Source: JAHFUA01 sp963733935 (lineage in GTDB: Bacteria; Acidobacteriota; Terriglobia; Terriglobales; Acidobacteriaceae). Taken from it: a stretch of 64,000 nt of DNA. Below are positions 1-8,252 of the stretch, in pieces; the first letter of the stretch is position 1, and each line of letters begins with the position of its first letter. The notes beneath the pieces were generated by a model that worked only from the letters and a program-made list of their open reading frames with translations, did not search any database and had not been told where the DNA came from. The stretch covers positions 310,001-374,000 of the forward strand of contig CAVTEQ010000014.1 in the NCBI GenBank assembly GCA_963733935.1, in the 5' to 3' direction. Made by a program: the position numbers and the translations under genes.

Positions 1-238
1 TGCGCCGGCGATCGCGCGGCTTGGGGTCGTCGGCGCGCACTCCCAGCAGCCAGGGGCCGACGCGCAGTTGTGCGTTGCGATTGCCGGGTTCGAGCACGGT
101 GAAGGGAACGCGCTCGCCTGCGTGGTAGGCGGAATCGATTTGCAGGCGTCCGCTGTCGACCGGCCCGGCGGCGTACACGATGGCCACCAGCAATAACCCA
201 CAGGCCATGTACCTCCAGTTGGTCGGCGGCAGGCGCAA
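1..238 (-). CDS. Partial exported protein of unknown function (5' end only)
   Basis: The gene runs off the left edge, so only about 79 N-terminal residues are visible. I place the start at a TTG at 238 because a strong GGAGGAGG lies six bases upstream; an in-frame ATG at 262 has no such site. The resulting N-terminus (MRLPPTNWRYMACGLLLVA...) is a signal peptide or membrane anchor of about 18 hydrophobic residues. A stretch with the character of a secreted beta-rich protein follows (SGRLQIDSAYHAGERVPF). I do not recognise a family. It lies upstream of nothing on its strand within the window, and a methyltransferase gene ends 58 bases before it in the same direction. Confidence 0.5.
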   Translation of the reverse strand, partial: MRLPPTNWRYMACGLLLVAIVYAAGPVDSGRLQIDSAYHAGERVPFTVLEPGNRNAQLRVGPWLLGVRADDPKPRDRRR

Positions 239-296
239 AACGTTCCTCCTCCGGGCCGTCATTATGGACGAGTCCGGCGCCGCACAGGCAAGAAAT

Positions 297-1229
297 CTAG
301 GTGGTACGCAACCAGAAGGACGAGCCCAGGCCGCTCCTGTCGGGCACTTGCTGCGGGCCGTTGGAGAGCGATTGGCAGGCAAAGTGCGCATCGTGCCACA
401 ACGGCGCCAATACCGCACTCAGCTCCGGATCGTGGCTGATAAATGCATTGGGCAGCGCCACTCGGAAGCGCGCGCTTTGGCCCAGCAGCATCGCCGCCAG
501 CATGTATTGCTCGGAGTAGTAGCGGTCGCGCCACTCCGGGGGATAGTCATAGGGAAGAAAAATGTCGTGCAGATGCACGAGCACGCCCGGCGCGAGACGC
601 GGCAGCACGTCGAGAAAGACCACGCTCACGTCGGAGTTGGTGAAGACGCGGTGTGAGCTGTCGATGAACAGGATGTCTCCCGGCGCCAACTGGTCGAATA
701 CCGCCAGGTCGGCCTTCTCCAGCGGCTGGCGGATGACGGTGTCGCAGAGCGAGTCAATCTCCGCCCGCGGTTGCGGATCGATGGAAATGATGCGCGTGCG
801 CAGTTCGTGGTCGCGAGCCGCGCGCCGTGCCACGCATGTCGAGACTCCCGAGCCCACTTCCAGGTAGCGCGGAGGATGGTTCATCGCTACCAGACAGTAG
901 AGGCTGGCGAGGTCGAAAGGCGACAGCCAGCCGTTCACCCACGAAGGTTCGACTGGCGAAGAGGGCTGCGCGGGAATCTTCAGCAGCCCGTCCTTGAATT
1001 CCCAGAATTTCTCCAGCGTGGCCTTGTAACCGGCGCGGTCCTTGGCGAGCAGCTCGTAGAGCTGCGGATGCGGAGGTTTGCCGTAGCCGTAGCGCGCCGC
1101 CGGCGTAACGGGATAATCGATGAACACAAGCTGCTGGCGTTTGAGCACCCGTCCGAAGTGATAGAGGAAGTAAAGCTCCGGGCGGTGGCGCACGAAGTCC
1201 TTCAACCAGTCGCGGATTCGTTTCGCCAT
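297..1229 (-). CDS. Class I SAM-dependent methyltransferase, Methyltransf_24 type
   Basis: 310 residues. The N-terminal ~110 residues have no recognised fold. A Rossmann methyltransferase domain follows: motif I YLEVGSGVST near residue 122 (SAM glycine loop), an acidic strand end ISIDPQP, and DILFIDSSHRVF near 205. The last matches the 'D-x-hFIDG-H' signature of the small Methyltransf_24 family, whose members often modify glycans or small molecules. The substrate cannot be read from the sequence. The start ATG at 1229 is the first in-frame methionine and gives a plausible amphipathic start (MAKRIRDWLKDF). It diverges from the MFS exporter gene that begins about 110 bases away. The methyltransferase fold is secure and the role is unknown. 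Confidence 0.75.
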   Translation of the reverse strand: MAKRIRDWLKDFVRHRPELYFLYHFGRVLKRQQLVFIDYPVTPAARYGYGKPPHPQLYELLAKDRAGYKATLEKFWEFKDGLLKIPAQPSSPVEPSWVNGWLSPFDLASLYCLVAMNHPPRYLEVGSGVSTCVARRAARDHELRTRIISIDPQPRAEIDSLCDTVIRQPLEKADLAVFDQLAPGDILFIDSSHRVFTNSDVSVVFLDVLPRLAPGVLVHLHDIFLPYDYPPEWRDRYYSEQYMLAAMLLGQSARFRVALPNAFISHDPELSAVLAPLWHDAHFACQSLSNGPQQVPDRSGLGSSFWLRTT

Positions 1230-1336
1230 GGGAATGGAGCGACATTATGGCACACGATCTTCGCGCGGGCGGTACAGGCGATATCCACAACCGCGCGGTT
1301 TGGCGGCCCTGCTGCGTTTCGTTTAGAGTTGGAATA

Positions 1337-2587
1337 ATGCGCTCCATCCTGCAACAGCGGCCGCTGCGGCTGATCTTCACCGCCAATGCCGTGTCCATGG
1401 TCGGCAGCGGGATGAATGCGGCCGCCGTGATCTGGTACATCCTGCAGGCCACACATTCCGAAATCGCCTTGGGCACTCTGCTGGTGTTGCAAACTCTGCC
1501 CGCCATGCTGATCATGCCGATAAGCGGCGTCATCATCGACCGCGAAGACCGGCGCCGGCTTTTGATGATGCTCGATGCAATGCGCGCCGTCGTGATCCTG
1601 ATTGTCGCCGTGCTTGCCCTTCGGCATCAGGCGCAGGTCTGGCAGATCTATGTGATGGCGATGCTCGTCTCCAGCGGCTTCTGGATGTTCTGGCCGACCA
1701 TCAACGCGCTCATCCAGGAGCTGACGCCCGAATCGCAGTTCGTCGCCTCCAACACCTTCCTGCTGGCGGCGGTGCAATCCGGATGGCTGATGGCGGGCGC
1801 GGTGGTGGGCTGGGTCTACAACCGCATCGGGTTGGGCGGCGTGTTGCTGATCGACGTAAGCTCCTACGTGGTTTCGTTCCTCTGCTACCTGGCGGTGAGG
1901 AAGGGCCGCGTGGTGGTGCGTCCGGCGAATGACGCGACTCGCCCCGAGGGCGCGGTGGCGGGCTTCTTGCATGAGTTGCGCGAGGGCATCTCTTACTTGC
2001 GGGGCAGGCCGAACCTGGTGCTGCTGGGGATCAGCTTCGCGTGCTTCCTGGGAGCGATGCTGGCGCAAGGCGTGGTCAGCGCGCCGCTCAGCGACCGTAT
2101 CCTTAAGGCCGGAGCAGTGGGATACGGCTGGCTCAACGCAGGCTGGGCGATTGGGGCATTCGCCAGTTGTTTCTACACGCCTGTGGCCATTCGAATCCTG
2201 GGAAAGCGCTGGTCGGTGGGAATTGCGTTTGCGCTTCTGGCGCTCAGCCTGGTGCTGCTGCCGTTTTCGCACTGGCTGGTCGTCGCCGTTGGGCTCTACG
2301 CGCTCATGGGATCGGGACGCGGCGTAGGCGGGGTGGCCATCAATAGCCGCATCATGGAAGCCGTGCCGCGGCACTTCATGGGCCGGGTGCAGAACACGTT
2401 CATGTTCTTCGGTACCGCCCTGCAACTGGGACTTGGGTTCTCCGTGGGCCTGGTAGCGCATCGCATCGGCCTGCTGTGGGGCTTTGTCATGATCGGCTGC
2501 GTCTACATGCTGTCCGGCCTGGCCGCCATGTGGCCGGCGCGCGCCGCAGCTCCGCTCGAGTCGATGGCGGAAACCACGGCGGACTGA
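1337..2587 (+). CDS. MFS exporter, EntS/MFS_3-like
   Basis: 416 residues from ATG 1337 (MRSILQQRPLRLIF). A longer reading frame exists upstream but has no transporter character. About twelve hydrophobic segments are visible, with the first around residues 8-35 (LIFTANAVSMVGSGMNAAAV). The loop between segments 2 and 3 has the MFS motif A pattern (G-x-x-x-D-R-x-x-R-R as GVIIDREDRRRLL). The layout matches the MFS_3 / EntS group, which exports siderophores, drugs or other small amphiphiles across the inner membrane. The substrate is not inferable. It is read divergently from the methyltransferase. A palindromic repeat begins 27 bases behind its stop, before fabI. Confidence 0.8.
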   Translation: MRSILQQRPLRLIFTANAVSMVGSGMNAAAVIWYILQATHSEIALGTLLVLQTLPAMLIMPISGVIIDREDRRRLLMMLDAMRAVVILIVAVLALRHQAQVWQIYVMAMLVSSGFWMFWPTINALIQELTPESQFVASNTFLLAAVQSGWLMAGAVVGWVYNRIGLGGVLLIDVSSYVVSFLCYLAVRKGRVVVRPANDATRPEGAVAGFLHELREGISYLRGRPNLVLLGISFACFLGAMLAQGVVSAPLSDRILKAGAVGYGWLNAGWAIGAFASCFYTPVAIRILGKRWSVGIAFALLALSLVLLPFSHWLVVAVGLYALMGSGRGVGGVAINSRIMEAVPRHFMGRVQNTFMFFGTALQLGLGFSVGLVAHRIGLLWGFVMIGCVYMLSGLAAMWPARAAAPLESMAETTAD

Positions 2588-2613
2588 GCTTTTTGGTATC
2601 CTTTGCAGTTTCT

Positions 2614-2680
2614 GCCACAGAGACACAGAGGCACAGAGATTCTTGATTCATTTTTCTCTGTGTCTCTGTGCCTCTGTGGC
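2614..2680. repeat. Palindromic CACAGAG-octamer repeat, copy 1
   Basis: A near-perfect inverted repeat of about 25-base arms (GCCACAGAGACACAGAGGC...) with a short AT-rich centre (TCTTGATTCATTTT). Each arm is built from degenerate 8-base units (ACACAGAG, GCACAGAG). The same element recurs at 3478-3544 and, more diverged, at 38472-38549. Here it separates the MFS gene from fabI. The fabI ribosome binding site AGGAGA starts only five bases after it, so the folded RNA could both end the upstream transcript and lie in the fabI leader. Confidence 0.9.
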
Positions 2681-2696
2681 TATCAGGAGAGTGCGG

Positions 2697-3468
2697 ATGT
2701 CCGACAGTATGCAAGGACGCACTGCCGTGGTCTTTGGCGTAGCCAACAAGCGCAGCATCGCCTGGGCCATCGCGCAGCGCCTGCAACAAGCGGGCGCGCG
2801 GCTGGTCATCACCTACCAGAACCAGCGCCTGGAGGAGGAAGCCAAAGACCTGATTGCGGCTCTGCCCGGCGCCGAGGCGTTCATGTGCGATGTGTCCGCT
2901 GACGAGCAAATCGATCAATCTGTTCGCCCAGCTCAAATCACGCTACGGCAAGCTGCACGCCCTGGTGCACAGCATCGCCTTCGCACCCGCGGATGAGCTG
3001 AAGGGCGAGTTCCTCGCCACCACGCGCGAGGGCTTCCGCATCGCCCACGACGTGAGTGTCTATTCGCTGATTGCGATGGCCCGCGCCGCCGCTCCGCTCA
3101 TGGAAGATGGCGGCTCGGTCCTTACGCTCACCTACTATGGCTCGACCAAAGTCGTGCCGCACTACAACGTGATGGGCGTGGCCAAGGCTGCGCTGGAGGC
3201 CTCGGTCCGCTATCTGGCGCACGATCTGGGCTCGCGGCGCATTCGCGTCAACGCCATCTCCGCGGGACCGGTGAAGACGCTGGCGGCGCGCGGCATCTCC
3301 GGCTTCGGCGACATGCTGAAGGCGCACGCCGACCGAGCGCCGCTCAAACGTAATGTCGATGTGAACGAAGTGGCCGACACTGCGGTCTTCCTGGCGTCCG
3401 ACGCCGGCGCCGGCATCACCGGTGAAGTGATCTTCGTGGATTGCGGCTACAACATCATGGGGTTCTGA
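2697..3468 (+). CDS. fabI: Enoyl-[acyl-carrier-protein] reductase FabI, frame broken by a +1 insertion
   Basis: NADH-dependent enoyl-ACP reductase, last step of the fatty acid elongation cycle, cytoplasmic. The start ATG 2697 follows AGGAGA by six bases. The N-terminal part shows the FabI cofactor loop GVANKRSIAWAIA. The C-terminal part shows the catalytic Tyr/Lys pair in HYNVMGVAK, plus SAGPVKTLAARGISGF. The two parts are in different frames and join at about 2914-2920: one reads ...SADEQIDQ and the other LFAQLKSRYGKL. Dropping one base (T2919 or an A of the preceding pair) gives a continuous 256-residue protein, the normal FabI length. As written, translation would stop after 99 residues. 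FabI is usually essential, so a sequencing error or recent mutation with a redundant enzyme elsewhere is likelier than a tolerated null. It converges on tsaE. Confidence 0.9.
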
Positions 3469-3477
3469 CGGAGATTA

Positions 3478-3544
3478 GCCACAGAGACACAGAGGCGCAG
3501 AGGTTTTGAATTCATTTTTCTCTGTGTCTCTGTGCCTCTGTGGC
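3478..3544. repeat. Palindromic CACAGAG-octamer repeat, copy 2
   Basis: A second copy of the element at 2614-2680, nearly identical, with arms GCCACAGAGACACAGAGGC and its complement around TTTTGAATTCATTTTT. It sits between the convergent stops of fabI and tsaE. Its right arm is translated: the last ten or so residues of TsaE (ATEAQRHREK) and its stop codon come from the repeat. The fold could act as a bidirectional terminator. Confidence 0.9.
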
Positions 3545-3958
3545 TACCACGATTCTTCTGTCATTCTCGCCCAGGCGCTCGATTGTGATCTCCACGTCGC
3601 GTTCGCGCAGAAAGCGCGCGAACTTTTCGCCCCATTCGATCAGCACGACGCTCTTTTCGTCGAACAGATCGTCGAGACCGAGCGTGTCCAGCTCGCGCTG
3701 CGTGTCGATGCGATAGAGATCGACGTGATACACATTCACGCCCAGCCCACGATATTCATGGATCAGGGTAAACGTAGGGCTGGTCACGCTCTCCGGCGAC
3801 GCTGCCTGGAAGCCCTCGGCGATGCCTTTGATCAGCGTGGTCTTCCCCGCCCCAAGATCGCCACGCAGCACCACCAGCTTCGGTGGAGTGAGTTCGGCGG
3901 CCAGACGTCGTCCCAAGTCCGTGGTTTCTTCGGCGGAGTGAGTGACAAACTCCTTCAT
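3512..3958 (-). CDS. tsaE: tRNA threonylcarbamoyladenosine biosynthesis ATPase TsaE
   Basis: 148 residues. TsaE is the ATPase that works with TsaB and TsaD to make the universal t6A37 modification of ANN-decoding tRNAs. Visible features are the Walker A GDLGAGKTT, the family motif VTSPTFTLIHEY, the strand VYHVDLYRI and the ending VVLIEWGEKF. I start it at ATG 3958 rather than further upstream because that ATG overlaps the TGA of the hydrate-repair gene (ATGA), indicating translational coupling; there is no other Shine-Dalgarno. The C-terminus is odd: about ten charged residues and the stop are encoded by the palindromic repeat at 3478-3544, so the original end has probably been replaced. Confidence 0.93.
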   Translation of the reverse strand: MKEFVTHSAEETTDLGRRLAAELTPPKLVVLRGDLGAGKTTLIKGIAEGFQAASPESVTSPTFTLIHEYRGLGVNVYHVDLYRIDTQRELDTLGLDDLFDEKSVVLIEWGEKFARFLRERDVEITIERLGENDRRIVVATEAQRHREK

Positions 3959-5592
3959 GAGCGGGCGGGTGTGGGTAGCTCGCTGAGCCACACGTATGGA
4001 TCGCGAGCGATCTGTTGAACGCGGCGAATCGCATCGGGCAGCGCCGCGAGCAGGTCGGTGGCCGTCAACGAGATCTCGCCTTTGCTTTCGCGAGCGACAT
4101 CGGCGGCCAAGCCGTGCAGATAAACGGCGGTGGTGATGGCATCGTGCGCCGGCGATGGGCCGGCATCTGGAGCGGGCGCCTTACCGTGCAGACCCTGCGC
4201 CCAGAATCCCGCGACCATGCCGGTGAGGATGTCGCCCATGCCGCCGGTGGCCATGCCAGGATTGCCGCTGTGATTCACCCAGATTTGGCCATCGGGTAGC
4301 GCGGTCAGCGTGCGATGCCCTTTGAGTACCAGCATCAGCTTGTACTCCTGGACGAATTTGCGCGCGATGCCGATGCGGTCTTTCTCCACATCGGCGATGC
4401 TCCCGCCGATCAGGCGCGACATCTCGCCGGGATGCGGCGTCAGCACCAGCGGGTGCGCCGAGCCATTCAGCTTCTCGGCCGCGCCCTGGAAAGCGTTCAA
4501 GCCATCGGCGTCAACGACCATCGGCAAGCGGAATTTTTCGACCAGCGTGCGAACAAACTGTGTGGTGTCAGGGTGACGCCCGATGCCCGGGCCAACCGCG
4601 ATCACCGTTTTGCCTTGAACCAGCGCATCCATCCGATTGTATTCGAGAGCACGCAGGGAGATCGTCCCAGCCTCGGTCTCATCCAAAGGCTCGGTCATCA
4701 GCTCGGGCATGAAGCCCGCGACCGTCGAAAGCACCGAACGAGGACACGCAACCGTAACCAATCCCGCTCCCGCCCGTAGCGCCGCCATGCCCGCCATCGC
4801 GGCAGCGCCAGCTTTTCCCAACGATCCGCCGACCACCAGCACGTGTCCGAAGATGCCCTTGTGGGCCTCGGGATCGCGCGGCGAGAGTAGGCTCGCCATC
4901 TCACGCCAGGTGGGAACTTCGAGGCCGAGTTTGGACACGATCGCTTCGTCGGGAGAACCAATCGGCGCAACCATGATCGGTCCGCGAACCGCGCTGCTGA
5001 ACAGGTGTGCCGGTTTCGGCGCGGTGAAGGTCACGGTGGCGTGGGCAGGAGCAACCGGGCCGCTCGCTTCGGAATGCGGCGTCATCTGGTCGGAATCGAG
5101 GCCGGATGGAATGTCGATCGCAACGATTGGCCGGTCGGCCTTCGCGAATGCCTCGATCGCATCCGCGTAAAGACTCGTCACCGGCGGACGAAAGCCTGTG
5201 CCCAGGATGCCATCGATCAACACATCAGCCTGATAGACCTGCTGGGCCGCCGCGCTCCGCAGTTCTTCTCCGTTGCGTGCCATCACGGGCTTCAGCTCAA
5301 GCCGCTTGAACATGGCGGCCGCATCGCCCTTAAGTTCGGCCGGATCCGCCAGCAGCAGGATGGAAACCTGCATCCCTGCCTCATGCAGCTTGCGCGCCGC
5401 CACGAATCCATCGCCGCCATTGTTCCCCTTGCCGCAAACAACGCCAACGCTTTCGACGCCCAAGTAGCGACGCAGCACAAAATCGGCAACCGCTGTGCCG
5501 GCATTTTCCATCAGAGTGAGCGAGGGAACGCCAAAGCGCTCGCTGGTGGCGCGGTCGATCTCGCGCATTTCGGCAGCAGTGACGATCTTCAT
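3955..5592 (-). CDS. nnr: Bifunctional NAD(P)H-hydrate epimerase / ADP-dependent hydrate dehydratase
   Basis: 545 residues, a fusion of the two NAD(P)HX repair activities. Residues 1-215 are the YjeF_N epimerase (GKGNNGGDGFVAARKL is its hallmark; LIDGILGTGFRPP follows). Residues ~225-535 are the ribokinase-like ADP-dependent dehydratase, with GPGIGRHPDT, LTPHPGEMSRL, LKGHRTLT and the ATP-site NPGMATGGMGDILTGM. The enzyme restores damaged hydrated NADH and NADPH in the cytoplasm. It overlaps the K+ channel stop by four bases upstream and the tsaE start by four bases downstream, so the three genes form one tightly coupled unit. Nothing is missing compared with full-length family members. Confidence 0.95.
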   Translation of the reverse strand: MKIVTAAEMREIDRATSERFGVPSLTLMENAGTAVADFVLRRYLGVESVGVVCGKGNNGGDGFVAARKLHEAGMQVSILLLADPAELKGDAAAMFKRLELKPVMARNGEELRSAAAQQVYQADVLIDGILGTGFRPPVTSLYADAIEAFAKADRPIVAIDIPSGLDSDQMTPHSEASGPVAPAHATVTFTAPKPAHLFSSAVRGPIMVAPIGSPDEAIVSKLGLEVPTWREMASLLSPRDPEAHKGIFGHVLVVGGSLGKAGAAAMAGMAALRAGAGLVTVACPRSVLSTVAGFMPELMTEPLDETEAGTISLRALEYNRMDALVQGKTVIAVGPGIGRHPDTTQFVRTLVEKFRLPMVVDADGLNAFQGAAEKLNGSAHPLVLTPHPGEMSRLIGGSIADVEKDRIGIARKFVQEYKLMLVLKGHRTLTALPDGQIWVNHSGNPGMATGGMGDILTGMVAGFWAQGLHGKAPAPDAGPSPAHDAITTAVYLHGLAADVARESKGEISLTATDLLAALPDAIRRVQQIARDPYVWLSELPTPARS

Positions 5593-6593
5593 CTTGTTCT
5601 GGCGGTGTCTTCGAGCCGGCGCAAGCTCGCGGGCTCGCCCATCGCGATCAGGTAATCGCCGGCCTCGATGCGGTCTTCCGGCGCGGGATTGAAGCTCATG
5701 CCGGCGCCCGCGCGCTTGATCGCCAGCACGATCACGCCCATCTCCTGGCGAATGCGCGAGCTTTCGATGGTCTTGCCGGCGAAGCTGGAACCGTTCTCCA
5801 CGTGGACCTCTTCGATCTCCAGGTCGAGCTTGCCTTCGCGCGCCGTCGCGATATCGAGAAAGTCGAGCACGTGCGGGCGCAGAAACGATTGCGCGATGCG
5901 ATGGCCGGCGAAGGTGTAGGGCGAAATCACCGTGTCCGCGCCGGCCGAGACCAGGTGCTTCTCTGCCTCTTCTTCGCTGGCGCGGGCGATGATGCGCAGC
6001 TTCGGATTCAGGCTGCGCGCGGTGAGCACGATGTACATGTTGGTCGCATCGGTGGTGGTAGCGGCCACCAATCCGCGGGCACGCTCGATATGGGCATCGC
6101 GCAAGACCTTCTCCTGGGTGGCGTCGCCCACGAGCGTCAGCCAGCCTGCATCGCTGTAGTGCGCCAGCTTGTCAGCATCGTTTTCGACGACCACGAAAGG
6201 CACGGACTCACGCGCCAGCTCGCGCGCCGCGCTGCGTCCCACGCGCCCGGCGCCGCACAGGATGTAATGTCCGGAAAGGCGTTCGATCTCTCGCTCCATG
6301 CGACGTCTACCGAAGAAGTGTCCGAGCTCGAATTCTAACAAAGCCTGGGTTGCGGTCCCGATGCCCAGGAATGCTAAACCAACGCCGAGGATGATGAGGG
6401 TGACGTTGAAGATCCGGCCGACGTGCGAGAGCGGATGCACCTCCTGGTAGCCGATGGTGGTGAAGGTGGTGACCACCATGTAGAAGCCGTCGAACCACGG
6501 CCAGCCTTCGATGAGGTGAAAACCAATGGTGCCCGCGGCGGCCAGCACCGCCAGCGCCACGGCGATGATCTTCAGATTGCGCAGGGCTTTCAC
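5589..6593 (-). CDS. Two-TM potassium channel with RCK (TrkA-N/TrkA-C) domains
   Basis: 334 residues. Membrane helix 1 spans ~7-28, a pore helix and filter ~33-52, membrane helix 2 ~60-83. A TrkA_N/RCK Rossmann domain spans ~108-225 (YILCGAGRVGRSAARELA) and a TrkA_C domain ~245-330 (SYLIAMG-like end GDYLIAMGEPASLRRLE). This is the MthK plan, where ligand binding to a cytoplasmic ring gates a tetrameric channel. The selectivity filter reads TTIGYQEVHP, so the second glycine of the classic GYG is Gln, which may relax K+ selectivity. It heads the coupled nnr-tsaE unit through an ATGA overlap. A minus-strand terminator and a 7-base tandem repeat lie just upstream. Confidence 0.88.
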   Translation of the reverse strand: MKALRNLKIIAVALAVLAAAGTIGFHLIEGWPWFDGFYMVVTTFTTIGYQEVHPLSHVGRIFNVTLIILGVGLAFLGIGTATQALLEFELGHFFGRRRMEREIERLSGHYILCGAGRVGRSAARELARESVPFVVVENDADKLAHYSDAGWLTLVGDATQEKVLRDAHIERARGLVAATTTDATNMYIVLTARSLNPKLRIIARASEEEAEKHLVSAGADTVISPYTFAGHRIAQSFLRPHVLDFLDIATAREGKLDLEIEEVHVENGSSFAGKTIESSRIRQEMGVIVLAIKRAGAGMSFNPAPEDRIEAGDYLIAMGEPASLRRLEDTARTR

Positions 6594-6597
6594 GGTG

Positions 6598-6631
6598 GAA
6601 GTTTCAAGTTTCAGGTTTCAAGTTTCAAGTG
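6598..6631. repeat. Heptamer tandem repeat, GTTTCAR family
   Basis: Four and a half tandem copies of the 7-base unit GTTTCAA / GTTTCAG, differing only by A/G at the last position. It lies between the channel gene start and the terminator of the permease operon. It is one of several unrelated 7-mer arrays in this window (see 29731, 48392, 49546, 49611, 50889, 63883). Confidence 0.8.
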
Positions 6632-6663
6632 AAAAGAAAAACCCTCCGCGCAGCGGAGGGTTT
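6628..6663 (-). terminator. Intrinsic terminator of the acc-thiE-permease operon
   Basis: An 11-bp perfect stem AAACCCTCCGC / GCGGAGGGTTT (6639-6663) with a three-base loop. Reading on the minus strand it is followed by TTTTCTTTT. It lies 20 bases after the permease stop codon, in the right orientation. Confidence 0.88.
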
Positions 6664-6683
6664 AGATTGCAGCACCGACGCCC

Positions 6684-8243
6684 TCAATCCGCCATGGACC
6701 GCTGCTTTTCGGACGTACCGATGGCCTGCACGCGGCTGTGGTAGCGGCCGTAGGTGAAGTACACGATCATCCCGATTGCCAGCCAAATCAGCAAGCGCAG
6801 CCAAGTGTCGCCGGGAAGGCTGACCATCATCAGTCCGGAAACCACGATCCCCAGAATGGGCACGAGCGGAACCAGGGGTGTCTTGAACGGGCGCGGCAGG
6901 TCGGGCCGGCGCACGCGCAGGACCCACACTCCAGCGCAGACGATCACGAACGCCAGCAGCGTGCCGATGCTCACCAGCTCGCCCAGAATGCCGATGGGAA
7001 TCAGCGCAGCGAAGATTGCGACAAAAATGCCCACGGTGATGGAGGAAATGTACGGGGTGCGGAAGCGCGGGTGCACGGCGCCTGCCCACTGCGGCAGCAG
7101 GCCATCGCGTGACATGGAGAAGAACACACGCGACTGTCCCAGCAACATCACCAGCATCACGCTCCCCAGGCCGGCGATGGCGCCCAGCTTCACCAGAATG
7201 CTGCCCCAGCGAACGCCGGTAGCATCGATGCCAACCGCCACCGGGTCGGGCACATTGAGGGTCGTGTATGAAACCATCCCGGTGAGCAATCCCGAAACCA
7301 GGATGTAGAGAATAGTGCAGATAACCAGCGAGCCGAGAATCCCGATGGGCATGTCTTTCTGCGGGTTCTTGGCCTCTTGAGCGGCGGTGGAGACGGCGTC
7401 GAAGCCGATATAGGCGAAGAAGATTACGCCTGCGGCGCGCGCTACTCCCGACCAGCCGTACTTTCCGAAGGCGCCGGCATTGGGCGGAATAAACGGATGC
7501 CAATTGGCGCTTGCCAGCGAAGGATTGGCCAGCACATAGCGGGCGGCGATGCCGATGAACACCAACACGATCGCCACCTTCACAATCACGATTGCGGAGT
7601 TGAAATTCGCCGACTCCTTGATGCCGATCACCAGGATGGTGGTAATCACCGCGATCGCCAGGAAGGCGACAACGTTGAAAACCGCAGTCACGTGCGGCAG
7701 GCTCGTGGGATCGACGCCGTGTTTCTGCAGGGTAGGAAGAATGGTGGCCAAACGCTCCCAGCGATTGTGATACATCACCAGGTCGGTGCCTGGAGTAGCG
7801 GTTAAGTGGGGAGGAAGGTGAATGCCGAAATCCTGCAGAAAGCTGACTACGTAGCCACTCCATCCCGAGGCCACGGTAGCGGCACCGAAGGCGTACTCCA
7901 GAATCAGGTCCCAACCGATGATCCAGGCGAAGATCTCACCCAGCGTGGCATAGCCGTAGGTGTAGGCCGAGCCGGCGATGGGAATCAGCGAGGCGAACTC
8001 GGAATAGCACAGCCCGGCAAAGACGCAACCAATCCCGGCGAGGATAAACGACAACACAATGGCCGGCCCGGCGTACTGCGCCGCGGCTGCGCCCGTCAGC
8101 ACAAAAATCCCCGCTCCAATGATGGCGCCAATGCCGAGGGTGATCAGGTTGACGGGTCCCAAGGCGCGTTTCAGACAGTGTTCGCCGGCTTCTTCAGACT
8201 CTTCACGAAGCATGTCCAGCGGCTTGGTCTTGAGCAGATCCAT
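6684..8243 (-). CDS. APC-family amino acid permease, cationic (CAT/YfnA) type
   Basis: 519 residues with about 12-14 membrane helices. The N-terminal cytoplasmic stretch LKRALGPVNLITLGIGAIIG and the helix-1 break GAGIFVLTG are typical of the CAT branch of APC transporters. GSAYTYGYATLGEIFAWIIGW and FFAYIGFDAVSTAAQEAKNP are further family signatures. It imports amino acids, probably by proton symport, in the inner membrane; the exact substrate is not readable. AAGGAG precedes ATG 8243 by about seven bases. The second permease ends nine bases upstream and thiE lies before that, so it is the last gene of an operon closed by the terminator at 6628-6663. Confidence 0.9.
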   Translation of the reverse strand: MDLLKTKPLDMLREESEEAGEHCLKRALGPVNLITLGIGAIIGAGIFVLTGAAAAQYAGPAIVLSFILAGIGCVFAGLCYSEFASLIPIAGSAYTYGYATLGEIFAWIIGWDLILEYAFGAATVASGWSGYVVSFLQDFGIHLPPHLTATPGTDLVMYHNRWERLATILPTLQKHGVDPTSLPHVTAVFNVVAFLAIAVITTILVIGIKESANFNSAIVIVKVAIVLVFIGIAARYVLANPSLASANWHPFIPPNAGAFGKYGWSGVARAAGVIFFAYIGFDAVSTAAQEAKNPQKDMPIGILGSLVICTILYILVSGLLTGMVSYTTLNVPDPVAVGIDATGVRWGSILVKLGAIAGLGSVMLVMLLGQSRVFFSMSRDGLLPQWAGAVHPRFRTPYISSITVGIFVAIFAALIPIGILGELVSIGTLLAFVIVCAGVWVLRVRRPDLPRPFKTPLVPLVPILGIVVSGLMMVSLPGDTWLRLLIWLAIGMIVYFTYGRYHSRVQAIGTSEKQRSMAD

Positions 8244-8252
8244 GCTCTCTCC

